Notes: a model not told the origin generated them from the letters alone. Positions 25,276 to 33,382 are shown, numbered from the stretch's first letter. The stretch is DNA of 64,000 nt from Streptomyces sp. PR69 (GCF_026420845.1 NZ_JAOWCB010000007.1:1-64000), one strand, 5' to 3'. Translations and numbers: made by a program.

Positions 25276-25361
25276 ACCTAGGTAGCTCATCTGCCGATGA
25301 AGTTACCTAGGTTGCTTTCGAGGGTCAACCCCTCCGCGCAAGGCGAGGGAATGACCTAGGT
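25276..25361. promoter_or_regulatory. Three ACCTAGGT operators between divergent transfer genes
   Basis: The 8-bp palindrome ACCTAGGT occurs at 25276, 25305 and 25354, with the shared context GTTACCTAGGTWGC at the first two. The third lies just upstream of a TAGGCT -10-like box (25366-25371) of the GntR gene. The layout fits repression of both the GntR gene and the leftward operon by the GntR protein, as KorSA does in pSAM2. The rest of the 446-base gap holds no gene; an exact TTGACA lies on the minus strand near 25195 without a clear -10. Confidence 0.75.
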
Positions 25362-25377
25362 TGGATAGGCTCTACGT

Positions 25378-25758
25378 ATGGACTGGACCCCTGATGAGCG
25401 CCCGACCGCCAAGGAGATTGCGGCCAAGTTCCGGGACGACATCGCCCGAGGCGTTTACCCTCCGGGTGCTCAGCTTCCCGGTGCCAAGAGCCTCGCCAAG
25501 AAGCTGCGCGTTGGGTTGATGACGGTGCAGAGCGCCTACAGCCAACTCAGGGATGACGGTCTCGTCGCTGCCCGTGTGGGCAGCGGGACCTACGTCATCG
25601 ACCCGAAGAAGGGCGAAGCCACGGCGCAGCAGACGGCGTCCGGTATGCGCGAACTCCAGGAACAGTTGACGCATCTCACCTCCCAGCTCTCGGACCTCCG
25701 TGACCGGGTCGAGCGCCTTGAGGCTCCTCGTTCCGGCCCTGCTGACGAGAACCAGTAG
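25378..25758 (+). CDS. Short GntR-family repressor (KorSA-like)
   Basis: 126 residues: an N-terminal GntR winged helix (residues about 8-75: AKFRDDIARGVYPPGAQLPG, MTVQSAYSQLRDDGLVAARV, GSGTYVI) and a C-terminal coiled coil (MRELQEQLTHLTSQLSDLRD). There is no ligand-binding domain, as in the KorSA-type regulators that keep the element quiescent. The -10-like box ends six bases before the ATG and no Shine-Dalgarno is visible, so the mRNA may be leaderless. Confidence 0.88.
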   Translation: MDWTPDERPTAKEIAAKFRDDIARGVYPPGAQLPGAKSLAKKLRVGLMTVQSAYSQLRDDGLVAARVGSGTYVIDPKKGEATAQQTASGMRELQEQLTHLTSQLSDLRDRVERLEAPRSGPADENQ

Positions 25759-25791
25759 GCCGTATCTCCGGCCAGAGCGCAGCGGACAGGG

Positions 25792-25821
25792 GTTAACAGT
25801 CATCCCTTGTTACCTGTTAAC
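25792..25821. promoter_or_regulatory. Inverted repeat upstream of the XRE regulator
   Basis: GTTAACAG (25792-25799) and CTGTTAAC (25814-25821) form an inverted repeat with centres 22 bp apart, about two helical turns, some 70 bp upstream of the XRE-TPR start. A likely operator for that protein or for the GntR factor. Confidence 0.5.
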
Positions 25822-25889
25822 TCCCCATGTCAGAGCGGGCATTGGGCATGATGAGAGTCCGCCGCATCGCCTGACATCGGGGGAGAGCG

Positions 25890-27074
25890 ATGAAGACGAA
25901 ACTACAGGCGGCCCGCGCCGCTCGCGGCTGGTCGCAGGTTGAACTCATGGACGCGCTGGAGAGCGCCGCCTTACGGCTCGGTATCGCGCTGCCTTCACGA
26001 TCGAGCCTCAAGACGCAAGTCTCGATGTTCGAGAACGGCCGACGGGCCCCCGGCCCGGAGTATCAGGCTCTCTTCTGCGAGGTCTACCAAGCGACCCGTA
26101 AGGAGCTGGGCCTCGCGGTGGAGTCCGCCCCGCCACAGCTTGATGCCCTACCTGTCCTCCCCATACCGCGAGCTTCATCTCCGAGGGCTACCCCTGAGGT
26201 CCTCAACTACCTGACATCGGTGTTCGCACAGCATGTGCAAGCGGAACCTCTGGTGGGCCCCCGGTTTCTCGTACCGGCTGTGCAAAGCCAGGTGCCTCTG
26301 ATCGAGGAACTCTGCAAGGAAGCGTCGGGGCCACTCCGCGATGACGCGGTGCGAGTCGGAGCCCGGTACGCCGAACTCCTGGGGTGGCTCCATCAAGACA
26401 CGGGCGACTCTCAACAGGCCATGCTCTGGACGAACCGGGCGCTGAACTACGCGTCCGAACTGGACGACGCGGCCTTGAGCGCGTACGTCTTCCAGCGGCG
26501 CAGCAATATCGCCGCTGAAGCCGGCCAGGCGGGGTACGCCGTCGGACTGGCCAACGCTGCGCTGAAGCGCGCTCGGGAGTTGCCGAGCCAGGTTCAGGCA
26601 GTGGCACTTCGCGCGCGTGCCAATTCGTACGCTCTGCTGGGGCAGGCCGACGACTGCGCGCGAGCCTTGGACGAAGCCCGCGCCCTCGCCGACCAAGCCG
26701 CGCAGGACGAGAGCGGTCTTGCCCCGTACTGCTCGGTCTCGTACATCGACATGGAGGCTGCGAACTGCGCACTCCAGCTCCGACGGCCGGAAGATGCCGT
26801 GAGGACGCTGGAAGCGAGCCTGACGCGGTGGCCGGCTGAGCAGCAGCGGGATCGCGGCCTGTGCCTGGCGCGTCTTGCCACCGCGTACGCACAGCTCGAA
26901 GACGTCGAGGGGGCGTACAACGCTGCCTCTCAGGCGGCTGCCATCGCCCAGACAACAGGGTCGGCGCGCATCCTCGCCGAGTTGGGGCGACTCCAACCGC
27001 TCCTCAGCCCGTGGCGGAAGCTGGTGGAGATCGGGGAGCTGAACCGAATCTTAGGCAGTATGAAGGGAAGCTGA
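25890..27074 (+). CDS. XRE-family regulator with TPR-like C-terminal domain
   Basis: 394 residues. An N-terminal XRE helix-turn-helix (LQAARAARGWSQVELMDALE ... QVSMFENGRRAPGPEY) is followed from about residue 140 by helical TPR-like repeats (YAELLGWLHQDTGDSQQAML, LARLATAYAQLEDVEGAYNA). Such proteins often sense a small peptide or metabolite. GGGGAGA precedes the ATG. Nineteen bases separate it from the creatininase gene, so it probably controls or responds to that enzyme. Confidence 0.88.
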   Translation: MKTKLQAARAARGWSQVELMDALESAALRLGIALPSRSSLKTQVSMFENGRRAPGPEYQALFCEVYQATRKELGLAVESAPPQLDALPVLPIPRASSPRATPEVLNYLTSVFAQHVQAEPLVGPRFLVPAVQSQVPLIEELCKEASGPLRDDAVRVGARYAELLGWLHQDTGDSQQAMLWTNRALNYASELDDAALSAYVFQRRSNIAAEAGQAGYAVGLANAALKRARELPSQVQAVALRARANSYALLGQADDCARALDEARALADQAAQDESGLAPYCSVSYIDMEAANCALQLRRPEDAVRTLEASLTRWPAEQQRDRGLCLARLATAYAQLEDVEGAYNAASQAAAIAQTTGSARILAELGRLQPLLSPWRKLVEIGELNRILGSMKGS

Positions 27075-27092
27075 CTGGATCAGAGGAGAGCC

Positions 27093-27800
27093 GTGAGCCT
27101 GCTTCCCAACATCACCACCGTGGACGTCCAGGACCAGGCACCGAGCGTCGCCGTACTCCCGATCGGGTCGTACGAGCAGCACGGTGCTCATCTTCCGCTC
27201 GTCACAGACACCGCCATCGCCTGCGTCATCGCCCGCGAACTTGCCGCGGCCTACCCGGTTCTCAGCCTGCCGCCGATCTCGATCGCGTGCAGCCACGAGC
27301 ACGGCACGTGGGCCGGCACGGTCAGCATCAGCGCCAGGACGCTGCACGCCGTCATCACGGACGTTGCCTCCTCCCTGGAGGCGTCCGGGGTACGCAAGCT
27401 CGTGCTCGTGAACGCCCACGGTGGGAACTACGTGCTCTCCAACATCGTGCAGGAGGCCAACCTCGTCGAGCCGCGGATGAGCCTCTTTCCTCAGGGGAGA
27501 GAGTGGAACCGGGCACGCGAATTCGCAGGTCTCACGAGTACCGCTCACGACGACATGCACGCAGGGGAGATCGAGACATCGATACTCCTTCACGCAGAGC
27601 CTGACCTTGTGCGGCCGGGATACGAGACGGCTGACCACAACGCTCCGGACCGGCCGTTTCTGCTCACGCTGGGCATGAAGGCGTATACGGAGACCGGGGT
27701 CATCGGGTTCCCGTCGCGCGCTACAGCGACCAAGGGGAAAGCTGTTCTGGAGAGTTTGGTCGGTGGCTTCGCTCAGCATCTGAAGGCGCTCGGCGAGTGA
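27093..27800 (+). CDS. Creatininase-family metal-dependent amidohydrolase
   Basis: 235 residues with the family metal and catalytic motifs: LPIGSYEQHGAHLPLVTDT near the N-terminus, SHEHGTWAGT, NAHGGNY and HAGEIETSILL. Members hydrolyse creatinine, formamide intermediates or peptide ends (MftE of mycofactocin). The substrate is unknown; no mycofactocin genes or obvious precursor peptide lie nearby. GTG start with GAGGAGAG upstream. Cargo gene of the element. Confidence 0.9.
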   Translation: MSLLPNITTVDVQDQAPSVAVLPIGSYEQHGAHLPLVTDTAIACVIARELAAAYPVLSLPPISIACSHEHGTWAGTVSISARTLHAVITDVASSLEASGVRKLVLVNAHGGNYVLSNIVQEANLVEPRMSLFPQGREWNRAREFAGLTSTAHDDMHAGEIETSILLHAEPDLVRPGYETADHNAPDRPFLLTLGMKAYTETGVIGFPSRATATKGKAVLESLVGGFAQHLKALGE

Positions 27801-27834
27801 CCTTACGGGACGGGCAGGCGGACGGACCGGGCCC

Positions 27835-28164
27835 TTACAGGCGATCGGCGAGGGCGCTCAGGATGTCCACGGCCCTGGCGGGGCGGTTCGTGAATGGACC
27901 CTCAAGTCGCGCAGCGTTGATGTACACACCGATGGGCGAGTCGGGCTTGTACAGCATGATCTCTGCCGTCTCGCGAGACGGCAGAGGACTCGGCAGGTGC
28001 CGTATGTCGCGCTTGCTGAGCCAAGCACTGATCTCGGTGGCACGTGCGTTGCTCAATCGGCCCCAGTCCGGTTTGTAGCGTTCCCGGAGCCACCCCATCG
28101 AGACCGCTGTCACCCCTCGACCTGTGTCGAGACGAGCAGTGATCGCGTCCCGCTCATCTCTCAT
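27835..28164 (-). CDS. Hypothetical protein at the right end of the element, 109 aa
   Basis: Begins MRDERDAITARLDTGRGVTA and contains WLSKRDIRHLPSPLPSRETA; composition suggests a small globular DNA-binding-like protein but no family is recognised. GGGGGA precedes ATG 28164. It faces the creatininase gene and is the last gene before attR. Confidence 0.65.
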   Translation of the reverse strand: MRDERDAITARLDTGRGVTAVSMGWLRERYKPDWGRLSNARATEISAWLSKRDIRHLPSPLPSRETAEIMLYKPDSPIGVYINAARLEGPFTNRPARAVDILSALADRL

Positions 28165-28313
28165 CGGTCCCCCGTATGCGCTTCGGCCGCCGTGTCGCAG
28201 GGGATCGTTCTGCACAAGATCAGGACGACGTGTGGACGGTCGGCCCTGCGATCTTCCAGGGCGACGCCTTCTTGGCAGGTCAGAGGGCGCGAGAGGTGGT
28301 GGCGAGGAGGAGT

Positions 28314-28372
28314 CTGTAAATCCGTCGGCTTAGCCTACCCAGGTTCGAATCCTGGCGCCGCCACGCCAAAGA
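28314..28372 (+). repeat. attR, right attachment site (59-bp direct repeat)
   Basis: Exact copy of 13026-13084. It lacks the 5' half of tRNA-Tyr, so no second functional tRNA is formed. DNA to its right is chromosomal and should be the original downstream flank of tRNA-Tyr. Confidence 0.96.
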
Positions 28373-28413
28373 GCGGCCCCTGATCAGCGTGTCTGCTGAT
28401 CAGGGGCCGCTCT
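28370..28413. terminator. Hairpin behind attR (original chromosomal tRNA terminator)
   Basis: A 19-bp inverted repeat with a six-base loop, nearly identical in its stem to 13084-13125 but with a different loop. It would have followed tRNA-Tyr before insertion. Confidence 0.8.
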
Positions 28414-28470
28414 GCTGTGTCCGTCTGGCTGGACGGGCTGTGGACGGGACCCTCGGTGTGCCCTGTTGTG

Positions 28471-29127
28471 TCAGTTGCCCGCGATGTCCTTCACGGCGAC
28501 CGGGACCGGGACCGAGCCGCTGATCAGTTCCAGGGTCAGGCCCGCGGTGGCCGGGGTTTCCAGCAGTTCCGCGAGGACCGCCGCCACGTCGTCGCGGGGC
28601 ACCGGGGCGCGGCCCGTGGATGCCTTCAGTTCGACGAGGCCGGTGCCGGCGTCGTCGGTGAGGATGCCGGGGCGCAGGATCGTCCAGTCGAGGCCGGGCC
28701 GGGAGCGTACGTCGTCGTCCGCGGCTCCCTTGGCGCGCAGATAGGCGTCGAACTCGCCGTCCCCTTCGCGCCGAGCGTCGGCGGCCATCGCGGAGACGAC
28801 CAGAAAGCGGCGGACGCCCGCGGCCTCGGCAGCGTCTGCGAAGAGAACGGCGGCGGCACGGTCCACGGTGTCCTTGCGGGCGACCCCGCTGGCGGGGCCC
28901 GCGCCCGCGGCGAAGACGGCGGCGTCCGCGCCGCGCAGCACGGCCGCGACGGCGTCGACGGAGGCGGATTCCAGGTCCAGGACGACCGGTTCGGCGCCGG
29001 CGGCGCGCAGGTCGGCGGCCTGCTCGGATGTGCGGATGATGCCCGCGACCTCATGCCCGCCCTTTGAGAGCAGCCGCTCAAGGCGGAGCGCGATCTGACC
29101 GTGTCCTCCAGCGATGACAATGCGCAT
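28471..29127 (-). CDS. NAD(P)-binding NmrA/SDR-like protein
   Basis: 218 residues with a Rossmann start MRIVIAGGHGQIALRLERLL (GGxGxI pattern), a conserved RFLVVSAMAAD strand and DWTILRPGILTDD, as in atypical short-chain dehydrogenases of the NmrA/SDR_a5 type. These act as reductases or redox-sensing proteins; the canonical YxxxK pair is not clear (YLRAKG is present). The ATG at 29127 has only a weak ribosome-binding site. Confidence 0.85.
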   Translation of the reverse strand: MRIVIAGGHGQIALRLERLLSKGGHEVAGIIRTSEQAADLRAAGAEPVVLDLESASVDAVAAVLRGADAAVFAAGAGPASGVARKDTVDRAAAVLFADAAEAAGVRRFLVVSAMAADARREGDGEFDAYLRAKGAADDDVRSRPGLDWTILRPGILTDDAGTGLVELKASTGRAPVPRDDVAAVLAELLETPATAGLTLELISGSVPVPVAVKDIAGN

Positions 29128-29232
29128 GGTTACGACCGTACGTCCGCGGCGCGCGCCTCGCTCCGCAAAGCCGCCGCAAAGCCGCCGCAAGGCTGCCGCA
29201 AAGCCGCCGCGACGCCGCAAGAACGCGACGGC

Positions 29233-30471
29233 TCAGGGGCCGGGGTCGGGACGGCCCTGCCGGGGCAGTTCGAGCGCCACGGCGGCGGCCGAGTCGCAGT
29301 ACTCGCGCACCGCGCTGGTCCTGGCCACCACCCGCCCCCGGTGCACGACGATCCTGCTGTACGCCAGCGAGAGCACGCCCGCGATCCGCTCCCCGCGCAC
29401 GGCCAGCAGCTCCGCTGGGAAGCCAGCCTCCACCCGCACCTCGGGCAGCCCCATCGCCTCCCGTGCCGCCCCGGCCGCGGCGGAGTACGCCTCAGGGGCG
29501 CGCAGCCCGCTCTGCGAGGCGAGCAGATACGCCGCCTCCAGCGGGTCCCCGCGGCCCACCGGGTTCGTCACATCCCGCAGCGCCCCGCTGCCCGCGGCCA
29601 CCCGCACCCCCGCCGCCCGCAGCAGCCGCACCGGTGGGGTGCCGCGCTGCTCCACGCCCGCGCAGCCGCCCTGCGGCAGACAGACGACCGTCACCCCGGC
29701 CGCGGCGAGCTGGTCGGCGGCCCGCGACGCGACCTGCCGCGGCAGCCGCGCGAGCCCCGCGCACGGCCCGATCGTCACTCCGGGCCGCAGCCCGCCGGCC
29801 ATCGCCGCCAGCCGGGCGAGCCGGGCCGGGTCCTCGCCGTGGGTGTGCAGGTCGACCGGGCAGCCGTGCTCGGCGGCGACCTCGAGCACCGCCTCGGTGT
29901 ACCCGGACGGGTCGGGGTCGGCGTCCGGGCAGCCGCCGACGACCGCGGCGCCCATCTTCACCGCGTCCCGCAGCATCGCCAGCCCCTCCGCGCCCGCGAT
30001 CCCGGTCAGCAGCCGCGGGACGGCGACGGCGGTCAGTTCGACGAGCCCGCGCAGTGAGCGCCGGGCCTGCAGCACGGCCTCCATCGGCCCCAGCCCCTGG
30101 ACGTCCCCGATGCGCACATGCGAGCGCAGCGCAGTCGCGCCATGGCCGAGCTGGAGCAGCGCGGCCTCGGTCGCGCGGCGCTGTACGTCCTCCACGGCGT
30201 ATGACACCGGGCCCGGGATGTCGGCGGTGAGGGCCGTGTCGCCGTGGGCGTGCGGCTCGGCGGGGGCGGGCAGCAGCAGATAGCCGTTCAGGTCCACCCG
30301 GGCGCAGCGCGAGGCCGGGGTCAGACTGCCCGCGGTGCCTACGGCCTGGATGCGTCCGCCGCTGAGCCGTACGTCGACGGTGCGGCCGTCCGTCAGCCGC
30401 GCGCCGCAGAGCAGCAGCGCTGTGGTGTCCGCGGTGGCGCCGTCGGGGTGCTGCGGCTGGCTGTCGGGCAT
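29233..30471 (-). CDS. Amidohydrolase-family protein, CodA-like, with altered active site
   Basis: 412 residues with the composite domain (residues 20-70) and TIM barrel of the cytosine deaminase branch. The first metal motif EPHAHGDT is intact. From a remembered comparison with E. coli CodA, the regions holding its Glu217, His246 and Asp313 read DLHTHGED, VTIGPCAG and AAGSGALRDV, so these residues appear replaced. The ATG at 30471 has AGGAG upstream. It may have changed chemistry or be non-catalytic. Confidence 0.78.
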   Translation of the reverse strand: MPDSQPQHPDGATADTTALLLCGARLTDGRTVDVRLSGGRIQAVGTAGSLTPASRCARVDLNGYLLLPAPAEPHAHGDTALTADIPGPVSYAVEDVQRRATEAALLQLGHGATALRSHVRIGDVQGLGPMEAVLQARRSLRGLVELTAVAVPRLLTGIAGAEGLAMLRDAVKMGAAVVGGCPDADPDPSGYTEAVLEVAAEHGCPVDLHTHGEDPARLARLAAMAGGLRPGVTIGPCAGLARLPRQVASRAADQLAAAGVTVVCLPQGGCAGVEQRGTPPVRLLRAAGVRVAAGSGALRDVTNPVGRGDPLEAAYLLASQSGLRAPEAYSAAAGAAREAMGLPEVRVEAGFPAELLAVRGERIAGVLSLAYSRIVVHRGRVVARTSAVREYCDSAAAVALELPRQGRPDPGP

Positions 30472-30655
30472 CGCGCTCCTGCGGGGGCGGGCGGGCGTGA
30501 CCGTGACGCGCGACGGGAACGGGAGGCGCAAGATCACGCTGCGTGAGTCGAGCCTAGGGGCGCTCAGGGCGTGCATCGAGGAGGAGCGCAATAGTCGTAC
30601 CGGTGTGGCCACGAGTGGCCTACGTGGCGGGAGGGGTACAGGACGGGAATCGGAT

Positions 30656-30685
30656 TTGGGCGAACGGCGACTGACCGTGTAATGT
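30656..30685 (+). promoter_or_regulatory. Promoter of the tRNA-Thr/tRNA-Met/rpmG group
   Basis: TTGGGC at 30656-30661 and TAATGT at 30680-30685 are 18 bases apart, a fair match to the main vegetative sigma factor. The -10 ends 11 bases before tRNA-Thr. Confidence 0.55.
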
Positions 30686-30696
30686 CTTCATCGCTC

Positions 30697-30769
30697 GCCC
30701 CAATAGCTCAGTCGGCAGAGCGTCTCCATGGTAAGGAGAAGGTCTACGGTTCGATTCCGTATTGGGGCT
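30697..30769 (+). tRNA. tRNA-Thr (GGT)
   Basis: 73 nt, acceptor stem GCCCCAA/TTGGGGC, anticodon loop ATGGTAA giving GGT, T-loop GTTCGATTC. No encoded CCA. A short hairpin (CCTCGCC TTC GGGCGAGG, 30785-30803) separates it from tRNA-Met. Confidence 0.96.
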
Positions 30770-30816
30770 CTGGTGTTGGATCGTCCTCGCCTTCGGGCGA
30801 GGGGGTCTCGCATCGC

Positions 30817-30889
30817 AGCGGTGTAGCTCAGTCGGTAGAGCAAGCGGCTCATAATCGCTGTGTCACCGGTTCAAGTCCGGTCACCGCTA
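30817..30889 (+). tRNA. tRNA-Met (CAT, elongator type)
   Basis: 73 nt, acceptor stem AGCGGTG/CACCGCT fully paired including the first A-T pair, which argues against initiator tRNA. Anticodon loop CTCATAA gives CAT. Lies 47 bases behind tRNA-Thr and 92 bases before rpmG. Confidence 0.95.
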
Positions 30890-30981
30890 CACACAGTAGC
30901 CGATTGTGGGGTCGGTCCTTCGATCGGCTACTCTTTTATGCGTTCAAATTCCCGTACATCCGTCCGTCAAGGAGCACTCAC

Positions 30982-31146
30982 GTGGCTGCCACCGACGTCC
31001 GCCCGAAGATCACGCTGGCCTGCGTGGAGTGCAAGGAGCGGAACTACATCACCAAGAAGAACCGGCGCAACAACCCGGACCGTCTTGAGATGAAGAAGCA
31101 CTGCCCGCGCTGCAAGGCGCACACGGCGCACCGCGAAACGCGCTGA
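30982..31146 (+). CDS. rpmG: 50S ribosomal protein L33
   Basis: 54 residues, [20 protein letters not shown] with a later HCPRCKAHT: the CxxC...CxxC zinc-binding form of L33. Streptomyces has a second zinc-free paralogue, so this is the one expected under zinc-replete growth and the other would be Zur-controlled; that is family knowledge. GTG start with AAGGAG upstream. Probably co-transcribed with the two tRNAs. Confidence 0.95.
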   Translation: MAATDVRPKITLACVECKERNYITKKNRRNNPDRLEMKKHCPRCKAHTAHRETR

Positions 31147-31245
31147 TTCCAGGCTCGTACACGAGGCCGCCCCCAGCCGGGGGCGGCCTCGTGTCGTTTG
31201 ACCGGCAAGTGACCGGCAAGTACACACCAGGAGGGAGCCAGCCCT

Positions 31246-31698
31246 ATGGCGCTCGACCAGTCCTTCGTGGGGCGGACCTATCCGCCCACCGCGCCGTATG
31301 AGGTCGGCCGGGAAAAGATCCGTGAGTTCGCCGAGGCCGTGGGCGACGCGAATCCCGCGTACATGGACCGGGAGGCCGCGAAAGCGCTGGGCCACCCCGA
31401 TGTGATCGCTCCGCCGACTTTCGCATTCGCGATCACGTTCAAGGCGGCGGAGCAGGTCATTCAGGACCCCCAACTGGGGCTGGACTACAGCCGGGTGGTG
31501 CACGGCGACCAGAAGTTCGCGTACACCAGGCCGGTACGGGCGGGAGACCGGCTCAGCGTCACTTCGACGATTGAGGCGATCAAGTCGCTGGCGGGCAATG
31601 ACATCCTCGACGTGCGCGGCGAGGTGCACGACGAGAGCGGCGAGCACGTCGTGACGGCCTGGACGAAGCTGGTGGCGCGCGCCGCCGAGGAAGGGTGA
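31246..31698 (+). CDS. MaoC-like dehydratase, HadA-type subunit
   Basis: 150 residues with an N-terminal MaoC (FAS1-like) hot-dog fold: ALDQSFVGRTYPPTAPYEVG, then DANPAYMDREAAKALGHPDV and the VHGDQKFAYTRPVRAGDRLS segment. It lacks the complete hydratase motif and probably pairs with the next gene, as HadA with HadB in mycobacteria, where the dimer dehydrates 3-hydroxyacyl-ACP. GGAGGGAG lies upstream of the ATG. Confidence 0.85.
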   Translation: MALDQSFVGRTYPPTAPYEVGREKIREFAEAVGDANPAYMDREAAKALGHPDVIAPPTFAFAITFKAAEQVIQDPQLGLDYSRVVHGDQKFAYTRPVRAGDRLSVTSTIEAIKSLAGNDILDVRGEVHDESGEHVVTAWTKLVARAAEEG

Positions 31699-31703
31699 GA
31701 CGA

Positions 31704-32132
31704 ATGGCCGCGAAGATCGCATTCGACGAGGTCGAGGTCGGCGTCGAACTGCCCGCGCAGACGTTCCCCGTGACGCGCGACACGCTCGTCCGGTACGCGG
31801 GCGCGTCCGGCGACTTCAACCCGATCCACTGGAATGAGAAGTTCGCCACCGAGGTCGGGCTGCCCGACGTCATCGCCCACGGCATGTTCACCATGGCGGA
31901 GGCCGCCCGCGTGGTGACGGACTGGGTCGGAGACCCCGGCGCGGTCGTCGAGTACGGCGTCCGCTTCACCAAGCCGGTCGTCGTGCCGAACGACGACAAG
32001 GGCGCGCTGATCGAGGTCAGCGGCAAGGTCGCGGCCCTGCTCGACGACAAGCGGGTACGGGTCGACCTGACCGCCGTCAGCGCGGGGCAGAAGGTGCTGG
32101 GGATGGCGCGCGCGGTGGTGCAGCTCGGCTGA
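31704..32132 (+). CDS. MaoC-like dehydratase, HadB-type catalytic subunit
   Basis: 142 residues carrying the hydratase-2 motif GASGDFNPIHWNEKFATEVG followed by DVIAHGMFTMAEAAR; the Asp and His of this motif are the catalytic pair. ATG 31704 follows AAGGGTGAG, which overlaps the end of the preceding gene (five bases between genes). A heterodimer with the upstream product is likely, in fatty acid or ketide synthesis. Confidence 0.87.
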   Translation: MAAKIAFDEVEVGVELPAQTFPVTRDTLVRYAGASGDFNPIHWNEKFATEVGLPDVIAHGMFTMAEAARVVTDWVGDPGAVVEYGVRFTKPVVVPNDDKGALIEVSGKVAALLDDKRVRVDLTAVSAGQKVLGMARAVVQLG

Positions 32133-32289
32133 CCGGCGACCGGCGACCGGCGCGGACGTCCTGGGTAACGCCGACGTCCTGTGTAAGGGGCGGGCGCCCT
32201 TGGGCGCTGCCCCTTACGGCTGCCCTTGTGGCCAGCCCTCACAGCCGCCTCTGGCGGCGGGCCCACGGCGGGACCGTACCCTTGGGCGG

Positions 32290-33345
32290 GTGCAGGAGAT
32301 TCAGGATGCTTCACTCGCGCCCCTCACCACCTTCCGGATCGGCGGGCCGGCCACCCGGCTGGTGACCGCCGTCACCGACGACGAGATCGTCGCCGTCGTC
32401 CGGGAGGCGGACGCCGCCGGGACGCCGCTGCTGATCATCGGCGGGGGCAGCAACCTCGTCATCGGCGACAAGGGGTTCGACGGCACCGCGCTGCGCATCG
32501 CCACCAAGGGCTGCACGCTCGACGGCACGACGCTGGAGCTCGCCGCGGGCGAGGTCTGGACGGACGCGGTCGCCCGCACCGTCGAGGCGGGGCTCGCAGG
32601 CGTCGAGTGCCTCGCCGGCATCCCCGGGTCGGCCGGCGCCACCCCCATCCAGAACGTCGGCGCGTACGGCCAGGAGGTCTCCGGCGTCATCACCGAGGTC
32701 GTCGCCTACGACCGCCGGGCCGAAGAGACCGTGGTCATCCCCAACGCCGACTGCGACTTCTCCTACCGCCACAGCCGCTTCAAGGCCGACCCCACGCGCT
32801 ATGTGGTGCTCCGCGTCCGCTTCGAGCTGGAGGACGCGGGCGGGCTGTCCGCGCCCCTCCGGTACGCCGAGACCGCCCGCGCCCTCGGCGTCGAGCCCGG
32901 TGACCGGGTGGCGGCGTCCGCCGCGTACGAGACGGTGCTGAAGCTGCGGGCGGGCAAGGGGATGGTGCTCGACGCGGACGACCACGACACGTGGTCCGCG
33001 GGCTCGTTCTTCACCAACCCGATCCTCACGGACGCCGAGTTCGAGGCGTTCCTCGTCCGGGTGCGGGAACGGCTCGGCGCGGACGTCGCGCCGCCCGCGT
33101 TCCCGGCCGGGGAGGGCCGGGTCAAGACCTCCGCGGCGTGGCTGATCGACCGGGCCGGTTTCGCGAAGGGGTACGGGGCGGGGCCCGCCCGCATCTCCAC
33201 CAAGCACACGCTCGCGCTCACGAACCGCGGTGGGGCGACCGCGGAGGATCTGGTGGCGCTGGCGCGGGAGGTGGTGGCGGGGGTGCGGGAGGCGTTCGGG
33301 GTGACGCTGGTCAATGAGCCGGTGACGGTGGGCGTCGCGCTCTGA
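32290..33345 (+). CDS. murB: UDP-N-acetylmuramate dehydrogenase
   Basis: 351 residues. FAD-dependent reduction of UDP-GlcNAc-enolpyruvate to UDP-MurNAc in peptidoglycan synthesis. Visible: LAPLTTFRIGGPATRLV at the N-terminus, the FAD-binding LIIGGGSNLVIGDKG, GIPGSAGATPIQNVGAYGQE, and the C-terminal KTSAAWLIDRAGFAKGYGAG. The GTG start gives VQEIQDASLAP; the ribosome-binding site is weak, so the exact start is not secure. A strong hairpin follows. Confidence 0.95.
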   Translation: MQEIQDASLAPLTTFRIGGPATRLVTAVTDDEIVAVVREADAAGTPLLIIGGGSNLVIGDKGFDGTALRIATKGCTLDGTTLELAAGEVWTDAVARTVEAGLAGVECLAGIPGSAGATPIQNVGAYGQEVSGVITEVVAYDRRAEETVVIPNADCDFSYRHSRFKADPTRYVVLRVRFELEDAGGLSAPLRYAETARALGVEPGDRVAASAAYETVLKLRAGKGMVLDADDHDTWSAGSFFTNPILTDAEFEAFLVRVRERLGADVAPPAFPAGEGRVKTSAAWLIDRAGFAKGYGAGPARISTKHTLALTNRGGATAEDLVALAREVVAGVREAFGVTLVNEPVTVGVAL

Positions 33346-33361
33346 CGGCGCGTGTGGGTGG

Positions 33362-33382
33362 TCTGGGGGCTCCGCCCCCAGA
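33362..33382. terminator. Hairpin after murB
   Basis: TCTGGGGG, a CTCCG loop and CCCCCAGA form an 8-bp perfect stem 17 bases after the murB stop. Further C/G-rich inverted repeats follow. Confidence 0.75.

Larger units (their letters stand above)
13026..28372. mobile_element. Integrative and conjugative element (AICE) in tRNA-Tyr
   Basis: About 15.3 kb between two 59-bp direct repeats. It holds all modules of a pSAM2-type actinomycete element: tyrosine integrase and excisionase at the left end, a replication-type protein, one large FtsK-like DNA translocase with SpdB-like and small membrane proteins, a GntR repressor and cargo genes. Genes from 24931 down to 13254 run leftwards, mostly with overlapping stops and starts. 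Transfer in this class is of double-stranded DNA by a TraB/FtsK pump, so no relaxase is expected, and none is seen. The element looks intact. Confidence 0.95.

Noticed and set aside
27093..27800. Part of a mycofactocin cluster (MftE)
   Set aside because: The creatininase motifs fit MftE broadly, but no precursor peptide, radical SAM enzyme or other mft gene is nearby.
28314..28372. Second tRNA-Tyr
   Set aside because: Only the 3' part from the anticodon loop is present; it is the attR copy.
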